Assembly (NCBI GenBank): GCA_963776845.1
Contig: CAVZOJ010000019.1
Location: forward strand, 8,083 to 72,082
Length of the DNA: 64,000 nt
Reading direction: 5' to 3'
Origin: Roseitranquillus sp963776845
GTDB lineage: Bacteria; Pseudomonadota; Alphaproteobacteria; Rhodobacterales; Rhodobacteraceae
Positions 18,263 to 26,988 of the stretch are shown here, piece by piece. Position 1 is the first letter of the stretch; each line of letters starts with the position of its first letter. The notes beneath the pieces were generated by a model, which was given only the letters and a program-made list of their open reading frames with translations, had not been told where the DNA came from and did no database searches. The translations under genes were made by a program, and so were the position numbers.

Positions 18263-19406
18263 TCACTCCGGGCGCTGCAGCAGGTGCATCTGCCGCACCC
18301 CGCCCTGCAACGAGGTGACGACGAGGCGCCGGCCGTCGGGCGAAGGGCAGGGGTGCAGGTCGCACCGGAACGGTCCCCGTGCCGGGACGTGGCCGGAAAA
18401 CCGGGCGATCGTCTCCGCCGCTCCGGTCTCGCGGTTCCAGAGGGTCAGCTCCACCGCCTCGCGATAGGGGGTGTCGAAGACGAAGCGCGCGCCCCCGGCG
18501 TCGAGGTGGCGGGCGTGGACGTTGTCGACGACCAGCCCCTCCGCCAGAGGCCCCAGATCCTCGCCACCCTCGGGGGCGTCGCGGACGAGGCGCAGGCCGC
18601 CCTGTCCGCCAGTAGTAGAGCGTCGTGTCGTCGAGCCAGATCACGTGGCTGGTGGCCGGTGCCAGCAGCCGCAGGTCGGCGCCGTCGAGCCCGCAGGTCA
18701 GGCTCACCCCCTGCGCGTCGGTCCATGGGCCGCCGACGCGCCGCCAGCGCAGCTTGACGGTGAAGCGCGCGCCCCCGGGCGCGATCTTGGCGTGGTTGAA
18801 CCAGTAGTGCATGCCGCGCCGTCCCAGCCGGTCGCGCCAGGAGCGGCGCCCGTTCAGGAACCGCACCGCCTGGTCGAGCGACAGCAGCATCCGGCTCTCG
18901 CCCGTCCCGAGGTCCATCGCCCGCACGCCCACGTCGTCCGGCCGCCGCTCGCCGGGGCCGGGACCGCCGGGATAGCCGTAGCCGGGACGCAGGACATCGA
19001 GCCGCATCAGGTCGAGCGACAACGCCGTCGCCCCGTCCGGGGTCACCGCGTAGACCTGTCCCGGCAGGGTCCGGGTCTGGCCCGTCCCGACGTCGTGGAG
19101 GCGGGCGACGATGCGGTCCCCCTCGCGGTCGTTCCAGACCACGCGCGGGCCGCCCGCCACCCATTGCGCCAGCGGGCCCTGTTGCCAGGACCACGCGCGG
19201 CTCTCTCCGAGCCGGTGCCAGACGCCGGGTTCGCAGACGCGCACGAAGCCCACCTCCGCCGCGTCCTGCGGTCCCGGATGCCGTCCGGGCTCGGGCGGGC
19301 ACCATCCGACCACCGCCGCGCCGGCCGCGTCGAAGACCGGGATGTCGTAGTAGGAATGGGCGTGTGCCGCGGGGCCTGCCGTCAGCGCCGTCTGTCGCCA
19401 GCTCAT
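18263..19406 (-). CDS. beta-propeller-like protein (WD40/TolB-type repeats), one frameshift
   Basis: From ATG 19406: MSWRQTALTAGPAAHAHSYY, then repeated strands with PDGATALSLDL, DLGTGESRMLLSLD, HYWFNHAKIAPGGARF and DDTTLYYW. The frame breaks near 18605, and the last repeats (TGAAETIARFSGH, HPCPSPDGRRLVVTS) follow in another frame to a stop at 18263. The repeats resemble the propeller of oligogalacturonate-lyase-like and TolB-like proteins. No signal peptide is seen. ATGA overlap with the upstream GT2 gene places it in a glycosyltransferase operon, so a role in sensing or modifying the polymer is possible but unproven. Confidence 0.7.
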
Positions 19407-20392
19407 GTCGCCACCCTCCAGCGTACCGCCCGCGCGACGAGCTCGGCGGAGAGGCGCGGGTGCTGCCGCCCGGTCCAGCGCGCCTGCCGCCAGAGCGCGC
19501 GCGCCAGCGTGGCGCGCAGGTGGGCGAGGATCTCCGGCCCCTCGCGGCGGCGCGCCACCGCGGCGATCCGCCCGATGCCGGCGAGCCCGGCACGGATTTC
19601 GCGCGGGGCCAGCGGGCGGTAGCCCTGCCAGAGATCGACGGTGGCGCCGACGTCGTGACCCGGGTGCAGCCCGCCCAGGTAGGCGCGCTGCACCCGCTCC
19701 GGCACCGAGAGGCTGAGCGCCCGCCCCGCCGCGCCGCGCCGGCCCATGACCGAGGCGGAATGTACCCGGTAGCGCACGAGCGGGGCGGTCAGGTTGTCGA
19801 GCCGGGCGCCGGCGTCGGCCATCCGTGCCCAGAGGTCGCTGTCCTGCGCCGTCCAGTAGGCGGGGTCGTAGCCGCCGGCGGCGCGCAAGGCCTCCGTCCG
19901 CGCCATCACGCCCGGATGCAGCAGCGAGTTCGTCCAGAGCATGCGGAAGCGGATGATCCCGGGACCGGTCACGGGCTCGACCCGGCCGATCTCGGCACCG
20001 GCCGCGTCGATCCGGACACAGCCGGTGGAGAGGACGTCGAGGCGGGGATCGGCGCGGAACGCCGCCGCCTGCCGCGCCAGCCGGTCCGCAGCGTAGAGGT
20101 CGTCGGCGTCGGCGCGCGCGACGAGGGGGGCGCGCACCGCCTCGAGCCCGCGGTTCAGCGCCCGGGCGAGGCCCATCGGCACCTCGCCCGTGATCACCCG
20201 CACCCGGGGGTCGCGCGCCGCCCAGTCGGCCAGCAGCCGCGGCGTCGCGTCGGTGCTGGCGTCGTCGACGGCCACGACCTCGATCCCGCCGCCAGGATCG
20301 GCCTGGGCCGCGAGGCTGGCGATCGTCTCGGGCAGGTGCCGCGCGCCGTCGCGCACGGCCATCAGCACGCTGACCGCCGGCGCCCCGATCAC
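19403..20392 (-). CDS. GT2 glycosyltransferase (329 aa)
   Basis: GT-A domain with VSVLMAVRDGARHLPET, VVAVDDASTDATP, GLARALNRGLEAV and the metal-binding ADADD. An Arg-rich C-terminal helix follows (LWRQARWTGRQHPRLSAEL). The GTG start at 20392 overlaps the sulfotransferase stop as GTGA, and its own stop overlaps the propeller gene start as ATGA. It is thus the middle of a tightly coupled five-gene minus-strand operon (22921 to 18263). Confidence 0.88.
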   Translation of the reverse strand: MIGAPAVSVLMAVRDGARHLPETIASLAAQADPGGGIEVVAVDDASTDATPRLLADWAARDPRVRVITGEVPMGLARALNRGLEAVRAPLVARADADDLYAADRLARQAAAFRADPRLDVLSTGCVRIDAAGAEIGRVEPVTGPGIIRFRMLWTNSLLHPGVMARTEALRAAGGYDPAYWTAQDSDLWARMADAGARLDNLTAPLVRYRVHSASVMGRRGAAGRALSLSVPERVQRAYLGGLHPGHDVGATVDLWQGYRPLAPREIRAGLAGIGRIAAVARRREGPEILAHLRATLARALWRQARWTGRQHPRLSAELVARAVRWRVAT

Positions 20393-21045
20393 TGGCCGAA
20401 CCGGTAGCCGAAGCGCTCGATCAGCGGCGCGTTCCGCTCGGCCACGATGGCGCGCAGGCGGTCGTCGTAGTGCTCGCTGTAGTGCGACTTCTTCGAGACG
20501 TTGACCTGCGGCAGCACGATCTCGCGTCCCAGCCGCTCGCAGATCCGCGCCCAGTCCGTCTCCAGCTGCTCGAAGCGGGCGTAGAACGCGATCGGCGCCA
20601 GCCGCGGCCGCAGCCGCCCGACCAGCAGATGCTGCCACTGGGTGATCTTGGTGTGGAAGGCGACGTGCAGCTCGGCGCTCGCGAACTTCAGTTTGTGCGG
20701 GTTGGTGGCGAGGCCGCGGCGCCAGTCGCCGGCGACGAACTCGGCGAAGTCGGGACCGTTTCCGTCATAGGCGTCGCGGGCGCCGGTCACGTGCTTCCAG
20801 CCCGAGACGGTCCAGTCCCAGGGGTTCCGGACGAAGCAGAACGAGAAGGTCCTGGCGTAGACCCCGGGGTCGCTCAGGCGGTCGGCGACGTGCTGCGCGG
20901 CCCCGGTGGGGCGCCTCAGCCCGCGGGTCGGCAGGTTTTGCGCGCCGGGGAACGCCTCGAGGATCCCGTGCGAGATCGAGGCGCCGGCGGTCTTGGGCAC
21001 ATGCAGGAAGACCGCATTCGCTTCGGTGACAAGGACGCTCGTCAT
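20389..21045 (-). CDS. sulfotransferase-family protein (218 aa)
   Basis: Residues 13-21 (FLHVPKTAG) form the PAPS loop, with SIS downstream, and CFVRNPWDWTVSGWKH in the middle is the 3'-phosphate motif of the Sulfotransfer_2 group (chondroitin/dermatan/HNK-1 type). The enzyme is a little shorter than most, but both motifs are intact. The ATG at 21045 overlaps the stop of the upstream glycosyltransferase as ATGA. Being translated together with three sugar transferases, it most likely sulfates the glycan they build. Confidence 0.85.
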   Translation of the reverse strand: MTSVLVTEANAVFLHVPKTAGASISHGILEAFPGAQNLPTRGLRRPTGAAQHVADRLSDPGVYARTFSFCFVRNPWDWTVSGWKHVTGARDAYDGNGPDFAEFVAGDWRRGLATNPHKLKFASAELHVAFHTKITQWQHLLVGRLRPRLAPIAFYARFEQLETDWARICERLGREIVLPQVNVSKKSHYSEHYDDRLRAIVAERNAPLIERFGYRFGQ

Positions 21046-21941
21046 CGCGCCGCGGCCCCGTTCCTGAGCCGCGCGGCGAGGCGCGAGAACAGCGCCGGCG
21101 CCGGTGTCGGCGCGGCATGGAACCGCAGCGCCGGGACGAAGGCCGCGAGCTGCCGCTCGACCCAGGGACCGTCCGCCGCCCCGGGCGCCAGCGACGGCTT
21201 CTCGGCAAGGCCCGCGGGCAGGAGCAGCGCGCCGACCTCGTCGGGAAAGCGGCGCCGGTCGGTCGCCGCGCCGGCCTGTGCGACGGGATCGGGCTCGGTC
21301 TCGTCGATGGCCTGCGCCACCGCGGCGGCGATCACCGCGAAGCGGTAGTCGGGATCGCCCCCGGCCCGGTCCCGCCAGACCGCCAGCGCCTCGGGCATGA
21401 AGCGGGCGTGCTTGCGGGCATGGGCCACGACCTTGCGGAAGATGTCGGCGAAGGACTGCTCGAAATCGTGCAGCCCCATCATCACCTCGGACCGGACGTT
21501 GGGGTGGCCGGCGTCGGCCATCGTCGTCTTGAGCGCGGTCTCGGGGCGGCGCGCGGCCGGGTCGAAGCGGCCGAGGTCGAGCGCCTTGTCGATCAGCGCG
21601 GTGCGGTAGAGGTGCTGGCCCGCCGGGCGGACCTGGCAGAGCAGCTTGTCGGCGACCCGCGCGGTCAGGCAGAACGCCGCCTCGGGCGCGGCCTCGGCCG
21701 CCGCCACCGCCGCGTCCACCGCGCCGGGGCGCAGCAGCATGTCGGCGTCGAGGCAGAGCGTCCAGCGCCGCCCTGCCGCGGCCCCGGCCTCGAGCCCATG
21801 GCGCAGGGCCGCCGCGAACGGCACCTCGCGGATCAGGGCCACGCCGTCCGCGCCGACCTCGGCGATGGCGCGGGCGCGGGCCGCGGCCTCGGTCCGCTCC
21901 CCCGCGGCGCGGAGCACGACGAAGACGTCCGTGCGGCTCAT
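21042..21941 (-). CDS. glycosyltransferase-like protein (299 aa)
   Basis: The start MSRTDVFVVLRAAGERTEAA and the stretch WTLCLDADMLLRPGAVDAAV, with a D-A-D metal site and a preceding beta strand, indicate a GT-A fold of the GT2 type, but the usual VDDGS loop is missing. The middle (DFEQSFADIFRKVVAHARKH) is helical. It may use a different nucleotide-sugar loop or be a non-canonical transferase. It overlaps its neighbours on both sides by ATGA, in the same operon as the sulfotransferase and GT2 genes. Confidence 0.7.
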   Translation of the reverse strand: MSRTDVFVVLRAAGERTEAAARARAIAEVGADGVALIREVPFAAALRHGLEAGAAAGRRWTLCLDADMLLRPGAVDAAVAAAEAAPEAAFCLTARVADKLLCQVRPAGQHLYRTALIDKALDLGRFDPAARRPETALKTTMADAGHPNVRSEVMMGLHDFEQSFADIFRKVVAHARKHARFMPEALAVWRDRAGGDPDYRFAVIAAAVAQAIDETEPDPVAQAGAATDRRRFPDEVGALLLPAGLAEKPSLAPGAADGPWVERQLAAFVPALRFHAAPTPAPALFSRLAARLRNGAAAR

Positions 21942-22921
21942 CGGCCGACCGCGACGACACGGCCGATCAACGGCAGCCGCCGGGCCCGGTGCCGCGCCCA
22001 TGCCGCAAGCCGCAGCTCCAGCATCCGCCGCCGCCAGCCCGCCGAGGGCGGCACCGCGGGGCCGGTCGCCGTGTCCTCGCTCCGGATCCGGCCGCCGTTG
22101 CGGTCGAGATAGGCGAGTACCTGGCCGCCGAACGCGCGCCCCGCCTCGCTGACCCCCGGCGTCGCCAGCCTCCGGGTGAGGCTCTCGGCTCGCGTCGCGG
22201 TCCAGTTGTAGTGGTCGACGCGAAACGGGAAGTGCAGGCGGAAGGCCGGGTCCTCGGTGGCGGGGAAGGTGGCAAGCCGGGCGCCGGCGAGAAAACGCGG
22301 GGGCGGCCCGGTCTCGCCCAGCGGATTGTGCCCGCCTCGGCTGGGCAGCAGGTCGCCCCGGTGCAGCATCAGCTTGACGGTGCCGTCGAGGCCCGAGCCG
22401 CGGCGGCGCCCGAAGAGCACGATCGCCGCCTCGGCCGCGACCGGGAACTGCGCCGCCAGCGCAGGCTCGGGCGCCACCGGCGCCAGCGTTCCGTCGGCGG
22501 CGAACCGGTCGATCATCACGCCCTGGACGGCGTTCAGCCCCTTGGCGTCGCAATGGGCCGCGATTTCGGCCGGCGGTGCCGGATAGGCGTGGTGCTCGTC
22601 GGCGTCGGCGTTGAGGATCCAGTCCCGGGGGCCGGCGATGCGCCCCTGCAGCGCCCGCCGCTCGGCCCACATCCCGTCGGACGTGTAGGGCGCGATCCAG
22701 GCGTGCGGCGCGGGCGCGCCCGCGGCCTTCAGGAGGGCGCGCGCCTCCGCCAGCTCCGGTGCGTCGGGGTGCTTGGCGTTCAGGATCACGTGGATGTTTT
22801 CGGACGGCACCCCGAGCGCGCGGTAATGGGCGAGGAAATGCGGCAGGAACGGCAATTCCAGCTCGACCCCGAGGCAGGATATCACCAACAGACGCGAGGA
22901 AGACGAGCCGAGACTGGACAC
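21938..22921 (-). CDS. Glyco_tranf_2_4-type glycosyltransferase (about 327 aa)
   Basis: The sequence LLVISCLGVELELPFLPHFL, then HVILNAKHPDAPEL, and the DXD-like WILNADADEHHAY are typical of the Glyco_tranf_2_4 group of the GT-A fold. FPFRVDHYNWTATRAESL near the C-terminus also fits. The 5' end is uncertain: a GTG at 22921 and a TTG at 22957 are both open, and I chose the GTG because the extra residues are not family-like. First gene of the operon ending at 18263, divergent from the ABC exporter. Confidence 0.7.
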   Translation of the reverse strand: MSSLGSSSSRLLVISCLGVELELPFLPHFLAHYRALGVPSENIHVILNAKHPDAPELAEARALLKAAGAPAPHAWIAPYTSDGMWAERRALQGRIAGPRDWILNADADEHHAYPAPPAEIAAHCDAKGLNAVQGVMIDRFAADGTLAPVAPEPALAAQFPVAAEAAIVLFGRRRGSGLDGTVKLMLHRGDLLPSRGGHNPLGETGPPPRFLAGARLATFPATEDPAFRLHFPFRVDHYNWTATRAESLTRRLATPGVSEAGRAFGGQVLAYLDRNGGRIRSEDTATGPAVPPSAGWRRRMLELRLAAWARHRARRLPLIGRVVAVGR

Positions 22922-23012
22922 GGGCCACCGATACGCCGACGAACGGCCCCCAGACAATAGTCAGGCCGGTAGGAGTAGACCCGAGAGCCTGAACCGGAGA
23001 CGGGATCCCCCG

Positions 23013-24809
23013 ATGCGACGCACCTATGCCCGGATCTTTGCCCTTCTGAGCCTGCGGCAGCGGCGACAGTTCGCGCTTCTCGCCCTCGCCATGCTGGTCA
23101 TGGGGGTGCTCGACCTCGCCGGGGTGGCTTCGGTCCTGCCGTTCCTCGGGGTGCTGGCGAATCCCCAGGTGATCGAGAAGCAGGCCAAGCTGGCCTGGCT
23201 CTACCAGACGTTCGGCTTCGAGACGAGCTACGGCTTCCTGCAGTTCCTCGGGTTCGCGGTGTTCGTCACCGTGATGGTGTCGATCGCGGCGCGCGCCTTC
23301 ACCTTCTACCTCGTCACCCGGTTCTCGCGCGGGGTGGCGACGCAGCTTGGCATCCGGCTCCTGCGCCAGTACCTGGCGCGGCCGTTCGAGTGGTTCCTGA
23401 AGCAGCACTCGGCCGATCTCGGCAAGTCGATCCTGAACGAGGTCAACCAGGTGGTGAACGGCTCGATCGCGCCCGCCATCCGGGTGATCGCCAACACCGT
23501 CGTGCTCGTCGCGCTGGTCGGCTTCCTGCTCTATCTCGAGCCTGTCGGCGCAGTCGCGGTGGGGCTCCTGCTCGGGCTTTGCTTCGGGCTGATCTACCGG
23601 CGCCTGCGTGGCCACCTGCTCGAGCTGGGGCGCGACCGCAAGGAGGCCACGCGCGAGCGCTACAAGATCACCGCCGAGGCGATGGGCGGCATCAAGGAGG
23701 TCAAGCTGTTCGGCCTCGAGGACATCTACGTCAAGCGCTTCCTCGACCCGTCCTGGCGGCTCGCCCGGCACCAGGCCTCGGTCTCGCTCCTGGGCGAGAT
23801 GCCGCGCTACGTGCTCGAGGCGCTGGCCTTCGGCGGCATGCTCCTCTTCGTGCTCTACCTGCTCTGGACCCATGACGGCGGCCTCGAGGCGGTGCTGCCG
23901 GTGCTCGGCGCCTTCGCCTTCGCCGGCCTCAAGCTGATGCCGACGGTGCAGGCGCTGTTCCGCGATCTGGCGCAGATGCGCTTCGGCGAGGTCGCGCTCG
24001 AGGCGCTGCACGAGGATCTCGCGAAGGAGCTGCCGCGCCGGCCCCGGCGGCGCCGCGACGAGCGGCCGGTGCGGCTGCGCCGCGAGCTCCGGCTCGACGA
24101 CGTGGGCTACACCTATCCCGGCGCCGGCCAGCCGGCACTCGACGGGCTGACGCTGGCCATCCCCGCGGGAACCAGCGCGGGTTTCGTCGGACCGACCGGC
24201 GCGGGCAAGACCACCGCGATCGATGTGATCCTCGGCCTCCTCGAGCCAGCGTCGGGCACGCTCTCGGTCGACGGCGTGCCGATCACGCAGGAGAACCGCC
24301 ACCACTGGCAGGCCGAGATCGGCTATGTGCCGCAATCGATCTTTCTCGCCGACGACACCGTCGCCGCCAACATCGCCTTCGGCGAGCCGGCCGGGACGAT
24401 CGACCGCGAGTCGGTGGAGCGCGCAGCGCGCCTCGCCCATCTCGACGCGTTCGTGGCCACCCTGCCGCAGGGCTACGACACCATGGTGGGCGAGCGCGGC
24501 GTGCGCTTCTCGGGGGGCCAGCGGCAGCGCATCGGCATCGCCCGCGCGCTCTACCGCGACCCCGACATCGTCGTCTTCGACGAGGCGACGAGCGCGCTCG
24601 ACACCGTGACCGAGCGTGCGGTGATGGACGCGATCCGCACGCTGCACGGGCAGAAGACGGTGCTGATGATCGCCCACCGGCTGAGCACGATCGCCCACTG
24701 CGACCACATCTTCATGCTCAGGGACGGCCGCCTCGCCGGCACCGGCGACTATGCCACCCTGGCCGAGAGCAACGACGCCTTTCGCAGCCTCGTCGCCGCG
24801 GCGGAATGA
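23013..24809 (+). CDS. ABC exporter with fused permease and ATPase (PglK/MsbA-like, 598 aa)
   Basis: A half-transporter: about six membrane helices (20-40, 80-100, 155-175, 178-198, 270-290, 293-310), then the ATPase with Walker A GPTGAGKTT (393-401), signature FSGGQRQR (499-506), Walker B VVFDEA (520-525) and the H-loop AHR (H555). All catalytic residues are intact. Fused exporters of this type flip lipid-linked oligosaccharides (PglK) or lipid A (MsbA). Since the window also has two Wzx-type flippases, it gives a third way to move glycans. The gene downstream, a sulfotransferase, overlaps it by ATGA. Confidence 0.92.
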   Translation: MRRTYARIFALLSLRQRRQFALLALAMLVMGVLDLAGVASVLPFLGVLANPQVIEKQAKLAWLYQTFGFETSYGFLQFLGFAVFVTVMVSIAARAFTFYLVTRFSRGVATQLGIRLLRQYLARPFEWFLKQHSADLGKSILNEVNQVVNGSIAPAIRVIANTVVLVALVGFLLYLEPVGAVAVGLLLGLCFGLIYRRLRGHLLELGRDRKEATRERYKITAEAMGGIKEVKLFGLEDIYVKRFLDPSWRLARHQASVSLLGEMPRYVLEALAFGGMLLFVLYLLWTHDGGLEAVLPVLGAFAFAGLKLMPTVQALFRDLAQMRFGEVALEALHEDLAKELPRRPRRRRDERPVRLRRELRLDDVGYTYPGAGQPALDGLTLAIPAGTSAGFVGPTGAGKTTAIDVILGLLEPASGTLSVDGVPITQENRHHWQAEIGYVPQSIFLADDTVAANIAFGEPAGTIDRESVERAARLAHLDAFVATLPQGYDTMVGERGVRFSGGQRQRIGIARALYRDPDIVVFDEATSALDTVTERAVMDAIRTLHGQKTVLMIAHRLSTIAHCDHIFMLRDGRLAGTGDYATLAESNDAFRSLVAAAE

Positions 24810-25762
24810 CCGGCGAGCGTCCGCTGTACCTGCACGTCGGGCTGCCGAAGACCGCCTCGACCTTCCTGCAGGAGCGGGTGTTTCCCGGGCTCGACCACCT
24901 GAACGTGCGCGCCATGCCGCGCACCCGCCGCTTCGCCACCGCGGGCGATGCTGCGGCGGGGTTTCGCGCCTTCGCCTGCGCGCTGCGCCGCGCCGCCGGG
25001 GTGTGGCAGGCCGAGGGGGAGGCCTTGGTCGACGAGATCCTCGGGCCGGACGACGGGCGGCGGGGTGTCCTCGTCTCGGACGAGGCGATCGGCCGGGGGG
25101 CAAGCCGGCCCGAGGGGCTGGCGGCCCACCTTGCCGCCTTCGCGCGCGTCGCGGCCGGCCGTCGCCTCGGGCGGCCGCGCATCGTCGCGTTCCTGCGCCG
25201 GCAGGACCACTGGCTCGCCTCGCACTACGCGCAGATGTCCGACCGCAGGCCGGGGGCCGGGCAGGCCGGGTTCGAGGCGCTTGCGGACCGCGTGCTCGAC
25301 CCCGCGTGCGAGAGGTTCGGCTTCGGGATGCTGCTCGACTACGGTGCGCTGCACGCGGCGCTCGCAGAGGTCGCGGGGCCGGGCGGCGTGCTCTTGCTGC
25401 CGCACGAGGCGCTGGAGACCGAGCCGCAGGCGACGCTCGGCCGTCTGCTCGACTGGCTCGGCACGCCGCAGGACCGCGCCCGGGCCGTCGTCGCCGAGAC
25501 CGCGGACAGGCGCGCCAACGTCCGCGCCGAGACGCGCGAGGGCGCGCCCTCCTGGCGGCTCCGCCCGCCTTCCCTGGGCCTGGAGCGTTTCGGGCGCGGC
25601 AGGCGCCTCGCGCTGCCGGGCCGGCTCTGGCCGACGCGGCGGATCATGCTGGGTCCCGCGCTCTCCGCCCGGATTCTCGCAGGCTATGCCGAGAGCAACC
25701 GGCGGGCGTCCGAGGCTGCAGGCCTCGATCTCGCGCGCTGGGGCTATCTGCCGGCGGACTGA
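24806..25762 (+). CDS. sulfotransferase-like protein (318 aa)
   Basis: The N-terminus YLHVGLPKTASTFLQ is a PAPS-loop variant (G-L-P-K-T-A-S-T) and IVAFLRRQDHWLASHYAQM matches the 3'-phosphate segment, as in bacterial sulfotransferases of the GLPKTGTT type. It is translated directly from the ABC exporter message (ATGA overlap at 24806-24809), suggesting that the exported lipid-linked sugar is sulfated by this enzyme. It converges on the GT2 gene; the 139-base gap after its stop shows no clear terminator. Confidence 0.82.
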   Translation: MTGERPLYLHVGLPKTASTFLQERVFPGLDHLNVRAMPRTRRFATAGDAAAGFRAFACALRRAAGVWQAEGEALVDEILGPDDGRRGVLVSDEAIGRGASRPEGLAAHLAAFARVAAGRRLGRPRIVAFLRRQDHWLASHYAQMSDRRPGAGQAGFEALADRVLDPACERFGFGMLLDYGALHAALAEVAGPGGVLLLPHEALETEPQATLGRLLDWLGTPQDRARAVVAETADRRANVRAETREGAPSWRLRPPSLGLERFGRGRRLALPGRLWPTRRIMLGPALSARILAGYAESNRRASEAAGLDLARWGYLPAD

Positions 25763-25901
25763 GCGGGTCCTAGCGGCGCGCGTCGCCGGAAAGAGAGGGG
25801 CACCGGACGGCGTCCGCCCGCGGCCTGGACCGCCGTTAGGGCGCCCCAATCCGCCCGGGGCATCGTTCGGCAACGGCGGATGAGAGGCCGGGAAGCGGCC
25901 C

Positions 25902-26774
25902 TCACTGTCGCGGCCCCTCGACTTCCCGGGGTCTCTCGCGCGCGTAGCCCCAGGCCGTCGCCACCTGCGCAAGCGCGAGCAGCGCGCTCCGCGACAGGGG
26001 CCGCGGCAGGCCGTCGCCCAGCGGATGGGCGACGAGGCCGGCATAGAACCCCAGCCCCCCGAAGCGAGGACCGGCCTCCGCCTGCGCCTCCATCCGGGCG
26101 TGGAGCTGGCGTGCACCGCGGCCGTAGTTCGACTGCTGCCGCCAGAACCCGCGCAGATCCATGCCGTGGGCATGCTCGACGACCGCGTCGGCGGCGTAGA
26201 CGAGCCGGCCGCCCGCACCACGCCAGCGCCGGCCGAGGTCGCGATCCTCGCCCGCCGCGCGCGGAAAGCTCTCGTCGAAGCCTCCGATCGCCTCGAATGT
26301 CGCCCGGTCGAAGGCCACGTTGTTGGTGGTGAAGAACTCCGCGCCGCCCGCCTGCGCGCCGCCCGCCGCGTAGAGATAGTCGCAGAGCGCCTGGCTCGAC
26401 GCGGAGTAGACGTTGGCGGAGAGCGCATTCTCGACCCGCCCGCCGACCATCCGGCCCCGGACCCCGCCCTGGGCGCGGACGAGCGCGCCGAGCCAATCCG
26501 GCCGGGGCCGGCAATCGTCGTCGGTCAGCGCCACCAGGTCGCCCTCGGCGGCGCGTACGCCCGCGTTTCGCGCCGCCCCGGGCCCGGCGTTGTCCTGCCG
26601 GATGCAGCGGACCCGGTCGCCGAACCGGGCCGCGACCTCCGCCGCCGGGCGCCGGCCGCCGTCGTCCACCACGACGATCGCGCCCGGCGCCGGGTCAAGC
26701 CGGAGGAGCGCGTCGAGGCAGGCCGCGAGCGCTTCGGGCCGGTCATGGGTCGGAACGACGACTGCGGTTTTCAT
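25902..26774 (-). CDS. GT2 glycosyltransferase (290 aa)
   Basis: GT-A domain with AVVVPTHDRPEALAACL, VVVDDGGRRP, GPGAARNAGVRAAEGD and the metal-binding TDDDCRPR. The later ATFEAIGGFDESFPRAAGED, ending in a conserved acidic pair, is the usual GT2 catalytic-base region. The start is ATG 26774. It follows the UDP-xylose synthase gene (stop at 26989) after a 214-base gap on the same strand, so the two may share a transcript. Donor sugar unknown. Confidence 0.88.
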   Translation of the reverse strand: MKTAVVVPTHDRPEALAACLDALLRLDPAPGAIVVVDDGGRRPAAEVAARFGDRVRCIRQDNAGPGAARNAGVRAAEGDLVALTDDDCRPRPDWLGALVRAQGGVRGRMVGGRVENALSANVYSASSQALCDYLYAAGGAQAGGAEFFTTNNVAFDRATFEAIGGFDESFPRAAGEDRDLGRRWRGAGGRLVYAADAVVEHAHGMDLRGFWRQQSNYGRGARQLHARMEAQAEAGPRFGGLGFYAGLVAHPLGDGLPRPLSRSALLALAQVATAWGYARERPREVEGPRQ

Positions 26775-26988
26775 GGCTTCGACCCGTTAGGCGGACCCGC
26801 CCTCGGCCGCAAGCGGACAGGCTTGCACGAGGGATGTGGGTCGCCCGAGCGGCGCGGAACCATGGCCTGGCCGAGCCGGCAGTCACGCCGCAGGGGAGGG
26901 GAGGGCGGGAACGTGCAAGGGCGGTACCGCCCCGCCGCCGCCGGCGTGCGGACCGGGCGGCGCGGAGGGATGGCCGAACGCTGGGCCG

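Noticed and set aside
21042..25103. A 1,353-codon open frame on the minus strand opposite the ABC exporter
   Set aside because: Only its last 300 codons are a real gene (21042-21941). The rest is antisense to the ABC gene and lacks any domain; long antisense frames are common at this G+C content.
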